The notes under the pieces were generated by a model. It saw only the letters and a program-made list of their open reading frames with translations, was not told where the DNA came from and made no database searches. Below are positions 43,483 through 52,602 of a stretch of 64,000 nt of DNA, one piece after another; position 1 is the first letter of the stretch, and the number at the start of each line of letters is the position of its first letter. The translations under genes were made by a program, and so were the position numbers. Origin of the DNA: VGTK01 sp046327915 (lineage in GTDB: Bacteria > Desulfobacterota > Binatia > UBA12015); assembly GCA_046327915.1 (NCBI GenBank), contig JAXLXO010000002.1, forward strand, positions 372,001-436,000. Direction: 5' to 3'.

Positions 43483-44877
43483 GTCGATCGGCGTCCGTGC
43501 GCCGAGCGCGGCCTCGATCGCGACCGCCGCATCGAGGCACAGATCCTCGCGGAAGCGCGGTCCGGTGATCTGCACGCCGATCGGCAGCCCGTCCGCGACC
43601 GCCGCCGGAACCACCGCCGCGGGCAGGCCCAGCAGGTTGCCCGGCAGGACGCACCGGATCAGGCGCAGCGTGCGCACCGCACCGTCGCCGTCCGCGATGT
43701 CGTCGCCGGCGCGGAACGCGGGCTCGGTCCAGACCGGCGACAGCACGAGCGGCAGCGCGTCCTGGAAGCCCGACCACGCGCGCGCGATGCGGTGGCGCTC
43801 GACCAGGATCTCCGACATGCCGGCCGCGTCGAGCACCGGATGCGCCGCCATCACCAGGTCGATGAAGCGCATCGACTCCGCGCCGATGACGCCGGAGAGG
43901 ATCGGCAGCAGCGGCCGCATGTCGTTGACGAGGAACGAGCCCCACACCTCGACGATGCGCTCGAAGTCCGGCGGCGTCGCCGCCTCGACCGCGAAGCCGG
44001 CGCGCGACAGCGCGTCGGCCGCCGCACGAACGGCGTCGCGCACCGCGGGCGACGTCGTGCCGCCCGGCGGCTCGTCCATCACCGCGACGCGCAGCGCGCC
44101 CGCGGGACGCGGGCCCTCGAGCGGCACCGGCACGCAGAACGGATCGCGCGGGTGCGGCCCCGACAGGATCGACAGCGTGAGACGGAGGTCCGCCACCGAG
44201 CGCGCCATCGGGCCTTCGGCGAGCATGAGCTGCGAGGCGAGCGCGCCGTCCTCCGGCGGGATCGCCGACGCGTGCGGGACGCGTCCCGTCGTCGGCTTGA
44301 TCGACGCGATGCCGCAGCAGTGCGCGGGGTTGCGCAGCGAGCCGCCGATGTCGTTGCCGAGGCCGAGCGGCGACATGCCGGTCGCGAGCGCCGCCGCCTC
44401 GCCACCGCTGGACCCTCCGGTGGTGTGCCCGGGGTGCCACGGGTTCCTCGTCGGGCCGTGCAGCGAGCTGTGCGTGTGCACGCGAAGCCCGAGGTCGGGC
44501 ATGTTGGTGCGCGCGATCGGGATCGCGCCGGCGCGGCGCATGCGCTCGACCACCGGCGCGTCGACCGCGGGGATCGCGTCGGCGAGCGCGACCAGGCCCT
44601 GCGTGGTCGGCGAGCCCGTGACGTCGACGTTTTCCTTGACGGTGAACGGAACGCCGTGCAGCGGGCCGATGGCGTCGCCGCGCTCCAGCGCCGCGTCGGC
44701 CGCGTCGGCCGCGGTGCGCGCGTCGTCCGCGAGGACGCGCGTGACCGCGTTCAGCGCCGGCTCGACCTGCGCGATGCGCGCGAGATGCGCGTCCACCACT
44801 TCCCGCGACGACGCCTCGCGCGCCGCGATCCGGCGCGCGAGCTCGCTCGCGCTGCACCGCCAGAGCTCGTTCGACAT
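43471..44877 (-). CDS. Amidase signature family hydrolase
   Basis: 468 residues from ATG 44877. The Ser-cisSer-Lys triad is intact: Lys81 in GVPFTVKENVDV, Ser156 in GHTTGGSSGGEAA and nucleophile Ser180 in GNDIGGSLRNPAH. Length is normal for the family. It is related to GatA-type and fatty-acid or aryl amidases, but no GatB/GatC genes are nearby, so a stand-alone amide hydrolase is more likely than tRNA amidotransferase. Substrate unknown. It is separated by 56 bases from the GT-C gene on the same strand and may be transcribed with it. Confidence 0.93.
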   Translation of the reverse strand: MSNELWRCSASELARRIAAREASSREVVDAHLARIAQVEPALNAVTRVLADDARTAADAADAALERGDAIGPLHGVPFTVKENVDVTGSPTTQGLVALADAIPAVDAPVVERMRRAGAIPIARTNMPDLGLRVHTHSSLHGPTRNPWHPGHTTGGSSGGEAAALATGMSPLGLGNDIGGSLRNPAHCCGIASIKPTTGRVPHASAIPPEDGALASQLMLAEGPMARSVADLRLTLSILSGPHPRDPFCVPVPLEGPRPAGALRVAVMDEPPGGTTSPAVRDAVRAAADALSRAGFAVEAATPPDFERIVEVWGSFLVNDMRPLLPILSGVIGAESMRFIDLVMAAHPVLDAAGMSEILVERHRIARAWSGFQDALPLVLSPVWTEPAFRAGDDIADGDGAVRTLRLIRCVLPGNLLGLPAAVVPAAVADGLPIGVQITGPRFREDLCLDAAVAIEAALGARTPIDPRT

Positions 44878-44933
44878 CCGCTCCGGATAGCGTGCCCGGA
44901 CGCCGACGCCAATCGCGACGCCTGCCGCGCCGC

Positions 44934-46841
44934 TCAACGCGTGCCGTCCGCGCGGGCGCGCAGCGTGCAGCCCGCGAGCGTCTCCACCGCCGGATAGCGC
45001 TCGTCGAGGTACGCGCCGAGGCGCGCGAAGTAGCTCTCCGCCGCCGCGAAGGCGGGCACGCGCGGGTGCCCGGTCACGGCGAGGCGGGGCCGGCGCCGCT
45101 CGAGCTCGTCGATCGTCCGCTGCTCGCCCGCGCGGTCCGGACGTCCCGGCACGAAGTACAGGTAGAAGAAGGGCGCCGGCCGGTCGGCAAGGAACGCGAC
45201 GCCGGCGAGGTCGGGGAACGTGAACACCCCCTCGCCGTCCGTCGTGCGGGCGTCGATCGCGCGCACCGCCTCGCCGAGCCATGCGTGCTCGGACGCGTAG
45301 GGCGCGGCGATCGCGAGCGGTGCGCGCGGCCCCGCGTCGAGCGCGGCCTGCGGCTCGAGCAGACGCGCGCGCAGCCCGGGCAGCGCGCGCGCGACGCACG
45401 CGAGCAGAAGCACCGCGATCGCCGTCCGGATCGCGAGGCGGGCGCGCGGATCGTGCGCCTCGCGGAGCGGCGCCGCGAGCCACCACCATGCGGCACCGAC
45501 CGCGCCCAGCACCGGTGGTCCGCCCATCGCGACGTGGATGAGATCGGGCCGCGGGAAGAGCTGCAGCGCCCAGACCGCAGCGAACGCGAGCAGCGCGTGC
45601 AGGCGCGCGGTACCGGCGTCACGCGGCAGCAGGACGAGCGACGCAGCGAGCGCGAGCGGTCCGAGCCACAGGCACGCCTCCTCGCCGACGATGCGCGCCG
45701 GCTGCGCGCCCGCGAAGATCGCGGCGAACGCGACACCCGCGAGAAGCAGCGCCGGCACGAGGACCCCACTTCGGTCGCGATCGCCGTCGCGTGACAGCCT
45801 CGCCACGAATGCCGCGATCAGCACCGCAGCGCACAGTCCGGCCGCGGCGAGCGACGGCGCGGGGAACGGCAGCAGGTACGCGTCGATCACGCCGCCGCCG
45901 TCGAGCAACAGCACCTCGCGCGCGAAGCGCGCTGCGCCGAGCTCGTGCAGCAGCGGCAGCGCCCACGACGCGGTGGGCACGACGAAACCGGCCGCGAGCG
46001 CGACGAGATCGCGCAGCGGACGCGCCGCGCCGGCATCGCTGACCGGTCCCGCGCGCAGCGCCGCGAGCACGACCGGCAGCAGCAGCGCCACGACGTAGGC
46101 CGGATCGTGCACCGCACCGCCGACCAGCAGCACCGCACCAGCGACCGCGCCGACGCGGACCAGCGCGCCGAGCAGGCTCGCCACCACGTCGCCGCGGCGC
46201 CAGCCCGCGACGGTCGCGAGCGCCGCACCACCGAGCACGAGCAGTCCCGCGTTGGGCTTGACGGCGAACGCGGCGCCCGCGAGCGCGCCCGCGCCGAGCA
46301 GCGGCAGCACCCCCGACGCACCGGCTCCGACGGCGGCACCGCCCGCCCGCGCCGCCACCACGCTCGACGCCAGCAGCTGCGCGCCGAGCGCGAGCGGTGC
46401 CGCGATCCAGCCGGGGTACGGGACGTTGAACGGCGCGCCCGCGCGCGGCGACACCGGCAGCAGGAACGCCACGTCGAACGCGACGACCGACGCGGCGAGC
46501 AGCGCGCTCGCGCGGCGCCGCAGCGCCGCGTAGAGCAGCGCGACCGTCAGCGCGTGCAGCGCGACGCCGAAGCTCCGCGTCGCGAGCAGCTCCGCCCCGG
46601 TCGAGCGCCACAGAGCGACGTGCAGGTCGAAGTACCAGGGCGTGTAGCCGGTCTCGAAGTCGAGGTACGGCCGCGCGCCGTGCGCGACGCGGTCGATCTG
46701 CGCGAGCTGCGTGCCCTCGTCGACGACGTCGAAGCCGTACGTGCGGAAGAGCCCGAGGTACGCGAGCACCAGCACGAGCACGACGAGCGCCTCCGCCACG
46801 ACGCGCGCCATCGCCGCCGGCGTGCGCTCGCCGGAGCTCAC
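44934..46841 (-). CDS. Polytopic GT-C-like membrane protein
   Basis: 635 residues from GTG 46841, GTGA-coupled to the upstream GT4 gene; ATG 46811 is an alternative. The first helix (about 16-32) is followed by FDVVDEGTQLAQIDR (Asp41-Glu42) and ARPYLDFETGYTPWYFDLHVALW, matching the loop of the protein at 32442-35510. About twelve helices follow and a soluble tail of about 150 residues. Expected to move a polyprenyl-phosphate-linked sugar at the periplasmic face. No HEAT tail is present, unlike the relative at 32442. Confidence 0.8.
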   Translation of the reverse strand: MSSGERTPAAMARVVAEALVVLVLVLAYLGLFRTYGFDVVDEGTQLAQIDRVAHGARPYLDFETGYTPWYFDLHVALWRSTGAELLATRSFGVALHALTVALLYAALRRRASALLAASVVAFDVAFLLPVSPRAGAPFNVPYPGWIAAPLALGAQLLASSVVAARAGGAAVGAGASGVLPLLGAGALAGAAFAVKPNAGLLVLGGAALATVAGWRRGDVVASLLGALVRVGAVAGAVLLVGGAVHDPAYVVALLLPVVLAALRAGPVSDAGAARPLRDLVALAAGFVVPTASWALPLLHELGAARFAREVLLLDGGGVIDAYLLPFPAPSLAAAGLCAAVLIAAFVARLSRDGDRDRSGVLVPALLLAGVAFAAIFAGAQPARIVGEEACLWLGPLALAASLVLLPRDAGTARLHALLAFAAVWALQLFPRPDLIHVAMGGPPVLGAVGAAWWWLAAPLREAHDPRARLAIRTAIAVLLLACVARALPGLRARLLEPQAALDAGPRAPLAIAAPYASEHAWLGEAVRAIDARTTDGEGVFTFPDLAGVAFLADRPAPFFYLYFVPGRPDRAGEQRTIDELERRRPRLAVTGHPRVPAFAAAESYFARLGAYLDERYPAVETLAGCTLRARADGTR

Positions 46842-47980
46842 CGCCGCGTCCCGCGTCGCACGGCGGCCGCCTCGAGGTACGCGTCGCGCGTCTGCTCGGC
46901 GGCGCGGCGCCACGACAGCGTACCGGCGCGCGCGAGCGCACGCCGCGCGACGTCGGCACGGAACGCGTCGTCGCGCAGCAGGCGGGCGAGCGCGTCCGCG
47001 ACCAGCGCCGCGTCCGGACGCTCGACCAGCACGCCGCCGTCGCCGACCACCTCGGGAACGGACGTCGCGGCGACACCCACCACCGGGCAGCCGCACGCCA
47101 TCGCCTCGACGAAGGTCAGGCCGAAGCCCTCGAAGCTCGACGGGCTGACCATCACGTCGGACGCGCCGTAGAGCTCGACCAGATCCTGCGCCGGCAGCTC
47201 GCCGGCGAGGCGCACGAACGGCGGCGGCGCGTCGAGCCAGTCCGCGGCGTAGCCGGGACGGCGACGGCCCGCGATCACCAGCGTCACCGGAACGCCGTCG
47301 GCGTGCAGGCGGCGCACGGCGTCGACCGCGACGTCGATGCGCTTGCGCGGCTGCGCCGTGCCGACGAACGACACCAGACGTCCGCCCGCTCCGACCCCGT
47401 AGCGCTCGCGCACGGCTGCGCGCCGCGCCGGATCCGCGAGCGGCACGAAGCGCGCCGAGATCCCGTGCGGCACGACGGCGATCCGATCCGGCGGCACGCC
47501 GAGCCGCGCCGTCACGTCGCCCGCCGCGTGGTTCGAGACGCAGACGATGCGGTCCGCGGCGCGCGCCGCGTGGCGCAGGTGGACGATCAGCTGCAGGCGC
47601 TGCGCGAGCGAGAAGGTCTCCGGCTCGACCAGCACCGCGAGATCGTGGATCGTGACCACGCGCGCCGTACCGCGCGGCAGCGGCAGAAGCGGCAGCGCGT
47701 GCTTCGTGCCGTGGTAGACGTCGACGCCGCCGAGCGCGCGCACGCGTGCCGGAACGGCGACGTTGTCCCACCACGGCTGCCGCCACGGCGACGGCAGCGG
47801 GATCTCCTCGATGCGCACGCCCGCCGAGGATTCGAACAGGTCCGGACGGTCGGTGAGCACCACCAGCTCGAGCGCGCCGTCGCCCAGCGCCGCGAGCGCG
47901 TGCACCAGCTCGACCGAGTAGGTCGCCGGTCCGCCGGTGACGCCCGCGACCGCGCCGATCGCGACCCGGAGCGGCGTCAA
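46838..47980 (-). CDS. GT4-family glycosyltransferase
   Basis: 380 residues from TTG 47980, whose TTGA overlaps the preceding stop. GT-B signs: VTGGPATYSVELVHALAALG, VSNHAAGDVTARLGVP, VVPHGISARF, SFVGTAQPRKRIDVAVDAV and the E-x7-E motif in SSFEGFGLTVFEAMACGCPV-like sequence (here GLTFVEAMACGCPVVG). Mannosyl- and rhamnosyl-transferases of this type are common, but the donor is not predictable. It is one of four coupled or nearly abutting glycosyltransferase genes read leftwards from 51188. Confidence 0.92.
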   Translation of the reverse strand: MTPLRVAIGAVAGVTGGPATYSVELVHALAALGDGALELVVLTDRPDLFESSAGVRIEEIPLPSPWRQPWWDNVAVPARVRALGGVDVYHGTKHALPLLPLPRGTARVVTIHDLAVLVEPETFSLAQRLQLIVHLRHAARAADRIVCVSNHAAGDVTARLGVPPDRIAVVPHGISARFVPLADPARRAAVRERYGVGAGGRLVSFVGTAQPRKRIDVAVDAVRRLHADGVPVTLVIAGRRRPGYAADWLDAPPPFVRLAGELPAQDLVELYGASDVMVSPSSFEGFGLTFVEAMACGCPVVGVAATSVPEVVGDGGVLVERPDAALVADALARLLRDDAFRADVARRALARAGTLSWRRAAEQTRDAYLEAAAVRRGTRR

Positions 47981-48933
47981 GCAGCGCCACCCGGTGCGGC
48001 GGCAGCACCGCCCCGCCACGCGAGCCCGATGCCTTCCGCGACGCCGCGCCACATCGCCGCGACGACGTCGCGGCGCCCGCGCAGCGCGTAGATCGCGGAG
48101 CTCAGCACGACGAGCAGAGCGAAGATCGGCACGAACGCGAGCCAGTCCGCGATCGAGCCGTACCAGCGCAGCAGCAGCAGCTGGTTGCGGCACTTCAGCC
48201 GCGCCGCGTACGGCTGCAGCCCGGCGGTGAAGCCGCGCATGCCGTCGTGCAGGACGATCGCCCGCGGCACCAGCAGCGGGCGATAGCCGCACGCGCGGGC
48301 GCGCAGGCAGTAGTCCACTTCCTCGTAGTAGACCAGCAGCTCCTCGCTGTACGGCCCGACGCGGAGGAAGCACTCGCGCGTGACCATGATCGCCGAGCCC
48401 ATGATCCCGCCGACGCGATACGGCGTGCCGTCGCCCGCCGAGCGGACCTTCAGCAACGTGCGCGGCACGGCGAGCGACCACGCCGAGTAGCGCTCGCCGA
48501 GGGACAGCGGACGGTGCGGCGGCGGCAGGTCGAGCAGCGCGGGGCCGATGACGCCGGAGTCCGGATGCGCGTCGGCCGCGTCGACCAGCAGCCGCGCACA
48601 GTCGGGCGCGAGCGTGGTGTCGTTGTTGAGGAACAGCAGGTGCGTGGCGCCGCGCTCGATGGCCCGCCGCGCGCCTGCGTTCACGCCGCCCGCGAAGTGC
48701 CGGTTGTCGTCGAGCAGCACGAGCTCGATCCCGGGCACGGCACCATACTCCGCGACCAGCGCCTGACGCTCCTCGTCGCGCGACGCGTTGTCGACGACGA
48801 CGATCAGCATCGGCACGCCGCTGCTGGCGCGCAGCGACTCGACGCACGCGCGCGTCACGTCGCCGCCGTTCCAGGTGACGACCACCGCACCGACGAGCGG
48901 AGTGCCGGCCGCCGGCGCCGCGTCCGCGCTCAC
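47977..48933 (-). CDS. Rhamnosyltransferase-like GT2
   Basis: 318 residues from GTG 48933 (GTGA overlap with the preceding stop). Motifs: GAVVVTWNGGDVTRACVESL, VVVDNASRDEERQ, LLFLNNDTTLAPD and EELLVYYEEVDYCLRARACG, as in the GT2 at 39085-40104. A hydrophobic segment near 260-278 (DWLAFVPIFALLVVLSSAI) may attach it to the membrane. Predicted to extend a lipid-linked glycan in the cytoplasm. Confidence 0.92.
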   Translation of the reverse strand: MSADAAPAAGTPLVGAVVVTWNGGDVTRACVESLRASSGVPMLIVVVDNASRDEERQALVAEYGAVPGIELVLLDDNRHFAGGVNAGARRAIERGATHLLFLNNDTTLAPDCARLLVDAADAHPDSGVIGPALLDLPPPHRPLSLGERYSAWSLAVPRTLLKVRSAGDGTPYRVGGIMGSAIMVTRECFLRVGPYSEELLVYYEEVDYCLRARACGYRPLLVPRAIVLHDGMRGFTAGLQPYAARLKCRNQLLLLRWYGSIADWLAFVPIFALLVVLSSAIYALRGRRDVVAAMWRGVAEGIGLAWRGGAAAAPGGAA

Positions 48934-50132
48934 GCCGCGGCTCCCTGCGGGAGTGCTGCGCGCCGGGCCGCGAGCAGCGGCGAGGCCAGCACGTCGCGCA
49001 GCCGCGCCGCGCGCACCTCGTCGCTCGCCGTGCGCAGGAAGGCCTCGCGCGCGCCGCGTGCGAGCCGCGCACGACGCCCGGGATCGCGCGCGAGCGCGAG
49101 CAGCGCGTCGGCGAGAGCACGCGGCGTCGGCTCGACGAGGCAGATCGACTCGCCGTCGACGAAGGCCTCGCGGATCGCCGGCGTGTCGGCGGTGACGATC
49201 GCGCTGCCGACCGCCGCCGCCTGCCAGATCTTGTTCGGGATCACCATGCGCGCCTTGACGCTCTTCCCGAACACGCCCAGCACGACGTCGGCCGCGGCGA
49301 TGCGTCCGGGCAGCTCGTCGTACGGCACCCAGTCGGTGGTGCGCACGTGCGGCAGGCGCTTCACGAACGCGTCGCTGCGCGCGCGCTCCGATCCGGTGCC
49401 GACCAGCTCCAGGGTGATGCCGCAGTCCGGCGGCACGAGACGCGCGGCGAGCGCGATGGTCTCGTTGCCGTGCAGCGGCAGGTACTGGCTGTAGCCGAGG
49501 ACGTGCATGCGTCCCGGCTCCGTCGCCGTCGCCTCGCCGGACGCCGCGGCGACGGCCGCGCGGCGCGCGCCCTCCTCCGCGAACGGCGTCTCCGCGCCGA
49601 GGTACTGCACGACCACCTTGTCCGGTGCGACGCCGAGGCGCTCGATCAGGTACTCGCGGTGCGCCGCGGTGTCGATCAGGACGACGTCGGCCGCACGCAG
49701 CGTCGCGCGATCGAGCGTCGCGAGCAGCTTCGCCGCGATCGATCCCTCGCCGTAGGTCTCGCGGTCGTCGACCAGCGTCTCGGTCACGGTCACCAGCGGC
49801 GCGAACAGGATCGGACGGGCGCGCTCGACGAAGCGCGCGAGCAGAACGTCGAGCTGCCCGTTGAAGCCGACGACGAGCAGCGACGCGGACGCCGCGTCCG
49901 TCGGCAGACGCCGCGCGAGCCGGCGCGCGGCACCCGCGTAGCGCAGCGCGAGGCGCGCGAGCCCCGCCGGCGCGAAGTACGGCGCGGTCTTGTCGCGCGT
50001 CTCCTCCCAGAGCGGCTCGTGGCACGCGCGGACGGTCACGCCGGCCGCGCGCAGGTCGCCGGCGAGGAGCGCGTTCGCCGCGTGGCGCGAGTTGTAGGTT
50101 CCGAACAGAAGCGCGATCACCGCGCGTTCCAC
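48930..50132 (-). CDS. GT4-like glycosyltransferase
   Basis: 400 residues from GTG 50132; GTG at 50120 (VIALLFGTYNSRHA) is an equally plausible start. The N-terminal half is not strongly conserved. The C-terminal half is GT-B: MHVLGYSQYLPLHGNETIAL, ELVGTGSERARSDAF, WVPYDELPGRIAAADVVLGV and IPNKIWQAAAVGSAIVTADT, where the usual E-x7-E is replaced by a VIPNKIWQAAA version known in divergent GT4 proteins. Six bases separate it from the GT2 upstream. Sugar specificity unknown. Confidence 0.85.
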   Translation of the reverse strand: MERAVIALLFGTYNSRHAANALLAGDLRAAGVTVRACHEPLWEETRDKTAPYFAPAGLARLALRYAGAARRLARRLPTDAASASLLVVGFNGQLDVLLARFVERARPILFAPLVTVTETLVDDRETYGEGSIAAKLLATLDRATLRAADVVLIDTAAHREYLIERLGVAPDKVVVQYLGAETPFAEEGARRAAVAAASGEATATEPGRMHVLGYSQYLPLHGNETIALAARLVPPDCGITLELVGTGSERARSDAFVKRLPHVRTTDWVPYDELPGRIAAADVVLGVFGKSVKARMVIPNKIWQAAAVGSAIVTADTPAIREAFVDGESICLVEPTPRALADALLALARDPGRRARLARGAREAFLRTASDEVRAARLRDVLASPLLAARRAALPQGAAA

Positions 50133-50138
50133 CGGACG

Positions 50139-51188
50139 TCAGGCGCCCGTTCCCGAGCCGCGTTGCGGCTCCGGCTCGTCCATCGCCGCTTCGAGCCCCG
50201 GGTCGGTCTCGGGATGGTAGCCGGGCTCCATCTCGGGCATCTCGCCGAGACGCAGCTCGATCTTGCGGACGCGCAGCAGCGTGTCCTCGGTGAGCGACCG
50301 GCTGAGCGCGATCAGGTCGGCGATCAGCCCCATGAGGATCGTCTGCACGCCGATGATCGACAGCGCCGCCGCGAGGATCAGCGACTGGATCTTCCCCGCG
50401 CCGCGCGGATCGGTGACGTAGTAGTAGAGGAAGCGCAGCCCGATCGTGACGCCGGCGGTCACCATGATCGCGCCGAGCGTCCAGAACACGCGGATCGGCT
50501 CGTACAGCGAGTAGATCCGCACCAGCGTCAGGAACGAGCGCTGCAGGTAGGCCGGGATGCTGCGGAACAGGCGCGAGGGCCGCGTCTCGCGCGTCCGCAC
50601 CGGGACGTGCGTCACCGCGAGCTGCTTCTTGCCGGCCTGGACGAGGGTCTCGAGCGTGTAGGTGAAGTCCGAGATGACGTTGAGACGGAGCGCCGCGCGC
50701 CGCGACAGCGCGCGAAAGCCGCTGGCCGCGTCGGGCACGTCGGTGCCGGACAGGCCGCGCACGACCCAGCTGCCGTAGAACTGCAGGGCACGCTTGACGG
50801 GACTGAAGTGCGCGATGCTCTCGGGCCCCCGATCGCCGATCACCATGTCGGCGCGGCCGTCGAGGATCGGCTTGACGAGTGCGGGAATGTCGCGCGCTTC
50901 GTATTGATTGTCGGCGTCGGTGTTGACGATAATGTCGGCACCGAGCTTCAGAGCCGCGTCGACCCCTGCCGAGAATGCCTTCGCCAGCCCCTGATTCTGT
51001 GGAAACCGCACGATGTGGTCCACGCCTGCCCGACGCGCGACCTCCACGGTCGCGTCCTGCGAGCCGTCGTCGATGACCAGGAACTCGACCGCATCGCAGC
51101 CCGGCACGCGTCGCGGCAGCGCCGCGATGGTCGTCGCCAGGACCTCCGCCTCGTTGAGGCAGGGAATCTGGATGATGAGCTTCGGCAT
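50139..51188 (-). CDS. GtrB-like GT2 with two C-terminal membrane helices
   Basis: 349 residues from ATG 51188. GT2 catalytic domain: KLIIQIPCLNEAEVLATTI, LVIDDGSQDATVEVA, VNTDADNQYEARD and DVPDAASGFRALSR. Two hydrophobic helices (about 230-252 and 270-292) with the family's FLYYYVTDP loop match GtrB/ArnC-type polyprenyl-phosphate glycosyltransferases, which make polyprenyl-phosphate glucose or similar donors. A polar Glu/Pro-rich tail of about 40 residues ends the protein. It heads the leftward glycosyltransferase chain 51188-44934. Confidence 0.92.
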   Translation of the reverse strand: MPKLIIQIPCLNEAEVLATTIAALPRRVPGCDAVEFLVIDDGSQDATVEVARRAGVDHIVRFPQNQGLAKAFSAGVDAALKLGADIIVNTDADNQYEARDIPALVKPILDGRADMVIGDRGPESIAHFSPVKRALQFYGSWVVRGLSGTDVPDAASGFRALSRRAALRLNVISDFTYTLETLVQAGKKQLAVTHVPVRTRETRPSRLFRSIPAYLQRSFLTLVRIYSLYEPIRVFWTLGAIMVTAGVTIGLRFLYYYVTDPRGAGKIQSLILAAALSIIGVQTILMGLIADLIALSRSLTEDTLLRVRKIELRLGEMPEMEPGYHPETDPGLEAAMDEPEPQRGSGTGA

Positions 51189-51270
51189 GGGAGCACGGCA
51201 CTCGCGTGCCCGTCCTGCGTTGCTGGCATGCAGGCCGAGACGTTGTCAACGCGCCTCGCGCCGCCATGGC

Positions 51271-52602
51271 GTGCGCGCGGTGGCGCTCGTCGCGGGCGTG
51301 CTGCTGTTCGCCAGCGCGCTCGCGTCACGCGCGACGGCCGAGCCGCCGAACGCCACGCGGGGACTGGGCGCGCCGATCCGGGCCGGCGCGGCCGCGTCGC
51401 CGGCGCCGGCCGCGACGCGCACGCCGGATCGGCTGCGCGTGCTCTTCCTGCGCGCCGCGTTCCCCGACCAGCCGTCGTCGCGGCCCGCGAGCGACTTCCA
51501 CAACCAGAGCCGCAGCGGCCTGATCGATCGCCTCGTCACGTACTGGGACGAGGTGTCGGCGCGTCGCTTCCGCATCGAGCCGGTGATCTCGGACCGCGTC
51601 TACACGCTGCCGAAGAAGCGCGCGCAGTACGTGAGCCAGCCCGGCAACATGATCCGCGACACGCTCGCACTCGCGAGCCGCCCTGCGCCCGAGGGCGAGA
51701 AGGCACTCGTCGACGGCTCGCGCGCCGACGTCGTGGTGGTCACCTTCGCCGGTCCGGGCGCGGAGTCCGACATCGAGAAGAAGTCCGTCGGTCTGCCGTG
51801 GTCCAACGCCGTCGAAGGACCGGACTTCGCGAAGGTCGGCGACAAGAGCATCAGCCGCGGCATGGTGGTCGGCGAGGACCCGTTCCCGCCGCTCGCGCCG
51901 TTCGGCGTGATGGCGCACGAGTTCGGACACGTGCTCGGGCTGCCGGAGCTGTACGCGCCGAACAAGCCGCACGAGGGCATCGGCATCTGGGGCCTCATGG
52001 GCCAGGGCACGTGGGTCGGCCGCGGCGACATCCCGCCGCACCCGGAGGCGTGGTCGAAGCTGACGCTCGGCTGGGTCGACCCGATCGTCGTCGACCGCAC
52101 GCAGACCGTCACCCTGCCGTCGGTCGCGCGCGGCGCGCAGGTGGTGAAGATCTACGCCAAGGGCCCGCAGGAGCCGTTCGAGTACTTCCTGATCGAGAAC
52201 CGCGAGCAGAAGGGCGCCGACCGGCGCATCCCCGGACCGGGGCTGCTGATCTGGCACGTCGACGAGCGCCTCACGAGCTACCGCCGCTCGCAGGACGAGG
52301 CGTCGCACAAGCGCGTCGACCTGCTCACCGCGGACTCGTGGCCGTCGCACCTCGACATCGGACACGCGAACGGCGGCAACCGCGGCGACGCCGGCGACCC
52401 GTGGGCCGCGCGCAAGGACGGTCCGGGACCGGACACGCGTCCGAGCACGGCCGCGTACGACGGCACGCGCGGACGCTTCGCGATCCGCAACATCTCGCCC
52501 GCCGGCGAGGTCATGACCTTCGACGTCGTGTTCGGCGACGACCCGGAGCCGTCGGGGCCGCGCGCGGCGTCGTCACCGGCACGCGCGCCCGCGTCACGCT
52601 GA
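51271..52602 (+). CDS. Secreted M6-type zinc metalloprotease
   Basis: 443 residues from GTG 51271, the first start that gives a clean signal peptide (VALVAGVLLFASALA); upstream sequence is antisense to the divergent GT2. RLRVLFLRAAFPDQPSS and the later LIDRLVTYWDEVSARRFRIEP match the start of M6/immune-inhibitor-A proteases. The active site is VMAHEFGHVLGLPELY, followed by GIGIWGLMGQGTW. The end (FAIRNISPAGEVMTFDVVF) is the family's closing beta segment. A periplasmic or exported peptidase; target unknown. Its last nine bases overlap the convergent methyltransferase gene. Confidence 0.88.
   Translation: MRAVALVAGVLLFASALASRATAEPPNATRGLGAPIRAGAAASPAPAATRTPDRLRVLFLRAAFPDQPSSRPASDFHNQSRSGLIDRLVTYWDEVSARRFRIEPVISDRVYTLPKKRAQYVSQPGNMIRDTLALASRPAPEGEKALVDGSRADVVVVTFAGPGAESDIEKKSVGLPWSNAVEGPDFAKVGDKSISRGMVVGEDPFPPLAPFGVMAHEFGHVLGLPELYAPNKPHEGIGIWGLMGQGTWVGRGDIPPHPEAWSKLTLGWVDPIVVDRTQTVTLPSVARGAQVVKIYAKGPQEPFEYFLIENREQKGADRRIPGPGLLIWHVDERLTSYRRSQDEASHKRVDLLTADSWPSHLDIGHANGGNRGDAGDPWAARKDGPGPDTRPSTAAYDGTRGRFAIRNISPAGEVMTFDVVFGDDPEPSGPRAASSPARAPASR

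Noticed and set aside
43471..44877. GatA subunit of Glu-tRNA(Gln) amidotransferase
   Set aside because: No gatB or gatC nearby and the sequence fits the general amidase family equally well.
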